From the NCBI GenBank assembly GCA_045531895.1, contig JAZSEW010000079.1, forward strand, positions 1-16,858: a stretch of DNA of 16,858 bases. The letters run 5' to 3'. The notes under the pieces were generated by a model. The model saw only the letters and a list, made by a program, of their open reading frames with translations. It ran no database searches and was not told the origin of the DNA. Origin of the DNA: SIG299 sp045531895 (lineage in GTDB: Bacteria; Bacillota; Clostridia; Lachnospirales; Lachnospiraceae). Position 1 is the stretch's first letter; every line of letters starts with the position of its first letter. Positions 12,890 through 16,858 of this stretch are shown piece after piece. Position numbers and translations under genes: made by a program.

Positions 12890-14326
12890 ATGGGAAAAAA
12901 ATTTGAATTTCAAAACAGAATCAAGACATTTTGCAGGCAGAATGAGCTGTTGGCCGACGGAGACCGTGTACTGCTCGGTCTTTCCGGAGGTGCAGATTCC
13001 GTCTGCCTTTTTCTGCTACTGGAAGAACTGGCAAAAAGCTTTTCGCTGACGTTATTTCCGGTGCATATCAATCATAATCTCAGGGGAGAAGAGGCGGACA
13101 GGGACCAACAGTTTTGTGAGGAATTATGCAGGGAGCATAATTGCAAGCTTACAGTGATTTCCGTGGATGTGGAAACACTTGCCGGTGAAAATGGCTGGAC
13201 CTTGGAGGAGGCCGGACGAAATGCCAGATATCAGGCATTTTCCGAATTAAAGGAAAACTTTAATTGTGATAAAATTGCTGTGGCACATCACAAGAATGAT
13301 CAGGCAGAAACGGTACTGTTTCAGTTGCTTCGCGGAAGCAGACTCAAAGGTCTTTCCGGCATGGAGGCGGTAAACGGCAGTATTATCCGACCGCTTTTAT
13401 GTGTAACAAGAGAAGAAATAGAAATATATTTGCAGGAAAATAAGCAGAATTTTTGTATAGACCGGACAAATTTGGAGGATGATTATAGCAGAAACAGGAT
13501 TCGTCACCGACTGCTGCCGGCGGCAGAACAGTTGCAGCCAAGGGCGGTAGAGCATGTGGCAGAAACAGCAGAGTACCTGAACAGGGTGGAAAAACTTCTC
13601 AGGGGCCTTACAGAGGACTTGTACCGGCAATGTGTGACAGAGGATGGCCTGGGACACTTTTTTGTTCAAATTGAGCCTCTGAAGAACGCAGATGGCATTT
13701 TGGCGGAACGGGTGTTATATGAAGTGCTGTGCCGTGCCTATGGATGTAAAAAGGATATAACGGCCGGATTTGTGACAGACTGTATGGAGCTGATGCAAAA
13801 GCAGACCGGACGCTATGTGACACTGCCGGAGGGGCTGATGGTACAAAGAAGATATGCAGAGCTTTGGATTGGCAGGGAGCGAAGGCAGACTGAAACATAT
13901 TATGCAGAGATTAAGGAGTTTCCATTCCGGACAAAGCTGCCGGGGAATATGGGAACACTTCATCTTTCTTTGAGTAATTCGGTTGAAAATGAAGAAAATA
14001 TTCCAAAAAGCACCTATACGAAATGGTTTGATTATGATAAAATAGAAAAAATTGTTTCGTTGAGAACACCGGAACCGGAGGATATGATTGTACTATATAC
14101 TGACGGCAGGAAAAAGCGGATTATGGATATTCTAAAGGAGGCAAAGGTTCCCAAAGAGGAACGGGGAAGCATCCGGATTCTGGCAGAAGGAAACCGGGTA
14201 CTTTGGATTCCGGGCATCCGTGGCAGCGAGGCATATCGTGTAACAAAAAGTACGAAACGAATATTGAAAGCAACAATAGATGGAGGAAACGAAGATGGAA
14301 GACAAAATCAGTGTATTGATTCCTAA
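12890..14326 (+). CDS. tilS: tRNA(Ile) lysidine synthetase TilS
   Basis: TilS uses ATP and lysine to convert C34 of the CAU-anticodon tRNA(Ile) to lysidine, which changes both its amino-acid identity and codon reading; it is essential. The PP-loop motif LSGGADSV occurs at residues 31-38, followed by PVHINHNLRGEEADRD, HHKNDQAETVLFQLLRGS and RNRIRHRLLP, all typical of TilS. The C-terminal ~100 residues form the tRNA-binding substrate domain. Length (478) is normal. ATG 12890 is the only option, since a stop lies in frame at 12875-12877; it has no proper ribosome-binding site (AAGG lies 15 nt upstream). Its 3' end overlaps hpt by 32 nt. Confidence 0.96.
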   Translation: MGKKFEFQNRIKTFCRQNELLADGDRVLLGLSGGADSVCLFLLLEELAKSFSLTLFPVHINHNLRGEEADRDQQFCEELCREHNCKLTVISVDVETLAGENGWTLEEAGRNARYQAFSELKENFNCDKIAVAHHKNDQAETVLFQLLRGSRLKGLSGMEAVNGSIIRPLLCVTREEIEIYLQENKQNFCIDRTNLEDDYSRNRIRHRLLPAAEQLQPRAVEHVAETAEYLNRVEKLLRGLTEDLYRQCVTEDGLGHFFVQIEPLKNADGILAERVLYEVLCRAYGCKKDITAGFVTDCMELMQKQTGRYVTLPEGLMVQRRYAELWIGRERRQTETYYAEIKEFPFRTKLPGNMGTLHLSLSNSVENEENIPKSTYTKWFDYDKIEKIVSLRTPEPEDMIVLYTDGRKKRIMDILKEAKVPKEERGSIRILAEGNRVLWIPGIRGSEAYRVTKSTKRILKATIDGGNEDGRQNQCIDS

Positions 14327-14816
14327 GGAAGAGGTAGAACAGAGAATCCGCGAAATGGCGGCACAAATCAGCAAGGATTACGAAGGAGAACACCTGCATC
14401 TGGTGTGCATTCTCCGCGGTAGTATTTTCTTTACCTGTGAGCTTGCAAAGTATATTACTGTGCCGGTAACAATTGACTTTATGTCGGTGTCCAGTTATGG
14501 TGACGGTACCGAGAGCTCCGGCAGAATTAAAATCATGAAGGATTTGGATGATTCCATTAAGGATAAAAATGTTTTGGTTATTGAAGATATTATTGATTCC
14601 GGCAGAACATTATCTCATTTGTTATCTTTCTTAAAGGTCAGAGAACCAAAGAGTTTAAAACTTTGTACATTGCTTGACAAACCGGACCGCCGTGTAGTGC
14701 CGGTAGATGTGGATTATGTGGGTAAGGAGATTCCGGACCTGTTTGTGGTAGGATATGGTCTGGACTATGCGCAGAAATATCGTAATCTCCCATATATCGG
14801 AGTAGTTGAACTATAG
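14295..14816 (+). CDS. hpt: Hypoxanthine phosphoribosyltransferase
   Basis: Hpt salvages hypoxanthine (and often guanine) with PRPP to make IMP or GMP. The PRPP-binding motif VLVIEDIIDSGRTL lies at residues 93-106, HLVCILRGSIFFTCELAKYI at about 35-54 and FMSVSSYGDGTESSG at about 62-76, and the end DYAQKYRNLPYIGVVEL is characteristic. From ATG 14295 it has 173 residues, a usual length; this start has GGAGG 8 nt upstream, whereas ATG 14280 lies in front of that site and would give MEETK ahead of the family N-terminus. It overlaps tilS by 32 nt, suggesting coupling. The order tilS-hpt-ftsH is widely conserved in Firmicutes. Confidence 0.96.
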   Translation: MEDKISVLIPKEEVEQRIREMAAQISKDYEGEHLHLVCILRGSIFFTCELAKYITVPVTIDFMSVSSYGDGTESSGRIKIMKDLDDSIKDKNVLVIEDIIDSGRTLSHLLSFLKVREPKSLKLCTLLDKPDRRVVPVDVDYVGKEIPDLFVVGYGLDYAQKYRNLPYIGVVEL

Positions 14817-14843
14817 AGAAAGAAAGTATGGAGGAAAATCAAC

Positions 14844-16655
14844 TTGAACAAGACATCAAAAGGACATGGTTTTTTTATTGCGCTGCTGATTTGCGTACTG
14901 ATTGGTCTTGGACTTACGCTGGCCACTCAGACAAAATCAGAAAATTATACGTATCAGGAATATATTAAAAATCTGGAAAACGGTACGATAACCCGTGTTA
15001 TTATCAGACAAAATGAAGAAGCACCAACCGGTCAGGTGAGTGTAAAGCATAAGGATGCTTCTGTACACAGCTTCAATGTAGTAAATACGGAAACTGCATG
15101 GAAGGCAGCCATGGATGCGGGGCTTAGTCCGGAGGTTATGGATGTTTCCAAACCAAACTGGTTTATGACGGAAATTTTGCCGATGATTCTGATTTTTGTT
15201 GTTATGTTCTTTATGTTTAACATGATGATGGGAAGAGGTGCCGGCGGCGGAGATTCCAAGATGATGAACTTCGGTAAGAGCCGTGCAAAAATGACATTGA
15301 ATACGGATGGAAAAGGTACTACATTCAAAGAAGTAGCCGGTGTGGCAGAAGAAAAAGAAGAATTAGCGGAAATTGTGGATTTCTTAAAGAATCCGAAGAA
15401 ATATATCCAGGTGGGGGCAAAAATTCCAAAGGGAGTTATTTTGGTTGGACCTCCGGGAACAGGTAAAACTCTTCTTGCCAAAGCAGTGGCAGGGGAGGCA
15501 GGTGTTCCGTTCTTCTCCACCTCCGGTTCCGATTTTGCGGAAATGTTCGTCGGTGTGGGTGCTTCCCGTGTGCGTGACCTTTTCGACCAGGCAAAGAAAA
15601 ATGCGCCATGTATTGTATTTATTGATGAAATCGATGCCGTGGCAAGACTTCGTGGCACCGGTATGGGTGGCGGACACGATGAACGTGAACAGACGTTAAA
15701 CCAGTTGCTGGTTGAAATGGACGGTTTTGGTGTAAACGAAGGTATTATCGTTATGGCAGCAACAAACCGTGTGGATATTTTAGACCCTGCGATTCTGCGT
15801 CCGGGACGTTTTGACCGGAAGGTCTATGTCAACCGTCCGGATGTGAAGGGCAGAGAAGAGATTCTGGCAGTTCATGCAAAAAACAAGCCATTGGCAGAAG
15901 ATGTAGACTTAAAGAGAGTGGCACAGACCACCGCAGGCTTCACCGGAGCTGATCTGGAGAATCTGTTAAACGAAGCTGCAATCAATGCGGCAAAAGAAGA
16001 ACGTGCTTTTGTGAAGGAAGAGGATATTAAGCGTTCCTTAATCAAGGTAGGCATTGGTATGGAAAAGAAGAGCCGCGTAGTCAGTGAAAAGGAAAGAAAG
16101 ATTACGGCTTATCATGAAGCAGGTCATGCGATTTTATTCCATGTACTGCCGGATGTGGGACCGGTGTATACCGTATCCATCATACCGACAGGTGCCAGTG
16201 CAGCAGGCTATACCATGCCGCTGCCGGAGCGTGACGATATGTTTATGACAAAGGGAAAACTGCTACAGGATATTATGGTGAGTCTTGGTGGGCGTATTGC
16301 AGAAGAAATGGTGTTTGATGATATTACCACCGGTGCTTCCCAGGATATCAAGCATGCAACCCAGACAGCCAGAAGAATGGTAACTAAATATGGTTTCTCT
16401 GATAAGATTGGTCTTGTGAACTGCGAAATCAGTGAGGAGGAAGTATTTCTTGGCAGAGATTACGGTCATACCAAAAATTATAGTGATGCAGTGGCGAGCA
16501 GCATTGATGAAGAAGTTCGAGCAATTATTGACGAATGTTACGGAAAGGCAAAGCAGCTGTTAGAAGAAAACAAAGCGGTTCTGGAAGCTTGTGCGGAGCT
16601 TCTCCTCGAGAAGGAACGTATCACAAAGGACGAATTTGAAGCGCTTTTTGTATAA
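14844..16655 (+). CDS. ftsH: ATP-dependent zinc metalloprotease FtsH (TTG start)
   Basis: FtsH is a membrane-bound hexameric AAA+ protease that degrades misassembled membrane proteins and regulators; in Bacillus it is needed for sporulation entry. Visible parts: helix 1 (about 9-27), an outside domain, helix 2 (about 107-128), a Gly-rich linker, Walker A GPPGTGKT (202-209), pore loop MFVG (234-237), Walker B VFIDEID (258-264), the second region of homology ATNRVDILDPAILRPGRFDR (306-325), zinc site HEAGH (424-428) and the third ligand in the TTGASQD segment (Asp501). At 603 residues it is complete. The start is TTG 14844, with GGAGG at 14830-14834 nine bases upstream; no ATG is in frame nearby. 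Confidence 0.97.
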   Translation: MNKTSKGHGFFIALLICVLIGLGLTLATQTKSENYTYQEYIKNLENGTITRVIIRQNEEAPTGQVSVKHKDASVHSFNVVNTETAWKAAMDAGLSPEVMDVSKPNWFMTEILPMILIFVVMFFMFNMMMGRGAGGGDSKMMNFGKSRAKMTLNTDGKGTTFKEVAGVAEEKEELAEIVDFLKNPKKYIQVGAKIPKGVILVGPPGTGKTLLAKAVAGEAGVPFFSTSGSDFAEMFVGVGASRVRDLFDQAKKNAPCIVFIDEIDAVARLRGTGMGGGHDEREQTLNQLLVEMDGFGVNEGIIVMAATNRVDILDPAILRPGRFDRKVYVNRPDVKGREEILAVHAKNKPLAEDVDLKRVAQTTAGFTGADLENLLNEAAINAAKEERAFVKEEDIKRSLIKVGIGMEKKSRVVSEKERKITAYHEAGHAILFHVLPDVGPVYTVSIIPTGASAAGYTMPLPERDDMFMTKGKLLQDIMVSLGGRIAEEMVFDDITTGASQDIKHATQTARRMVTKYGFSDKIGLVNCEISEEEVFLGRDYGHTKNYSDAVASSIDEEVRAIIDECYGKAKQLLEENKAVLEACAELLLEKERITKDEFEALFV

Positions 16656-16742
16656 AATAACGGCACATTTTTGCGGGACAGGAACGGGTTATTGTAATTT
16701 TTAACAAAAAAACATGAAAAATTTTGTAAAGTTTGTGCACAC

Positions 16743-16766
16743 TTATCGACAAAAGTGTACTATAAT
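16743..16766 (+). promoter_or_regulatory. Promoter region with Spo0A-box-like site for a gene beyond the window
   Basis: TATAAT (16761-16766) is a perfect -10 element. Just upstream, TTATCGACAAAA (16743-16754) matches the reverse complement of the Spo0A box TTTTGTCGAAAA at eleven of twelve positions. No good -35 occurs at 17 nt; TTGTGC (16733-16738) would be 22 nt away, so the layout again resembles a Spo0A-dependent promoter. The controlled gene is outside the window. Confidence 0.5.
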
Positions 16767-16796
16767 AACACACGTAAACCCCAATACATTATATAG

Positions 16797-16858
16797 TTTT
16801 TGCTACACCCCATAAGTAACAAAAATACCTTCTCCGAAAAGGCTGGCAAGCGATTGCC
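16797..16858 (+). other. Structured leader RNA downstream of the last promoter (cut by the window edge)
   Basis: TTTTTGCTAC (16797-16806) pairs with GTAACAAAAA (16816-16825) with one mismatch around a 9-nt loop. A second hairpin, GGCAA-GCGA-TTGCC (16845-16858), has a GNRA tetraloop and touches the edge; GGCT before it may extend the stem outside the window. The 203 nt from 16656 hold no convincing gene and no clear ftsH terminator. I do not recognise a known riboswitch. Confidence 0.35.

Noticed and set aside
15032..15658. Long minus-strand open frame (208 codons) opposite ftsH
   Set aside because: It lies wholly within the highly conserved ftsH gene, resembles no protein family and is explained as an antisense shadow.
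16714..16815. Short plus-strand open frame (33 codons) after ftsH
   Set aside because: No ribosome-binding site, and it runs across the promoter elements and the leader hairpin.
16795..16830. PreQ1-I-like riboswitch (CTACACCCC followed by an A-rich stretch)
   Set aside because: The 5' G-rich arm needed for the first stem is missing, so the resemblance is only a short string.

Overview
The window looks like chromosomal DNA from a spore-forming, low-to-moderate GC member of the Clostridia, most likely Lachnospiraceae. This rests on gene content and order, AGGAGG-type ribosome-binding sites, an LplABC-type sugar importer, and the conserved spoVT - mazG - hup - rqcP - yabP - yabQ - divIC - spoIIE - tilS - hpt - ftsH block. 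All recognised genes are on the plus strand. I saw no rRNA, tRNA, insertion sequence, prophage or CRISPR.

Region 1 (1-7434) is the 3' part of a carbohydrate ABC-transporter operon. It holds the end of an LplC-type permease, an unusually large solute-binding lipoprotein, and then two successive blocks of the form small membrane protein - small membrane protein - ATPase. The four membrane proteins (M1 to M4) are not families I recognise. All four appear to have four membrane helices with both ends inside and a basic loop between helices 2 and 3. Both ATPases are UgpC/MsmX-like and keep all nucleotide-binding motifs. A strong terminator closes the operon. The lipoprotein gene is separated from the following genes by about 200 nt that contain RNA hairpins.

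Region 2 (7435-8292) is a single AraC-family regulator with its own candidate promoter, a plausible local regulator of the transporter.

Region 3 (8293-16655) is the sporulation/division/housekeeping block: SpoVT, MazG, HU, RqcP, YabP, YabQ, DivIC, SpoIIE, TilS, Hpt and FtsH. Several promoters that fit known regulation can be read directly: a sigma-G-like site before spoVT, a near-consensus sigma-A promoter inside mazG that should drive hup, a sigma-E-like site before yabP, and a spoIIE promoter with the unusual 21-nt spacer and an overlapping Spo0A box. SpoIIE here has only 407 residues and lacks the membrane domain of the Bacillus protein.

Region 4 (16656-16858) has no gene. It carries another promoter with a Spo0A-box-like site and the start of a structured leader for a gene beyond the window.

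The best candidate for an undescribed system is the transporter operon with its four extra membrane proteins and two ATPases. The best regulatory and evolutionary observations are the membrane-free SpoIIE and its spoIIG/spoIIE-style promoter.
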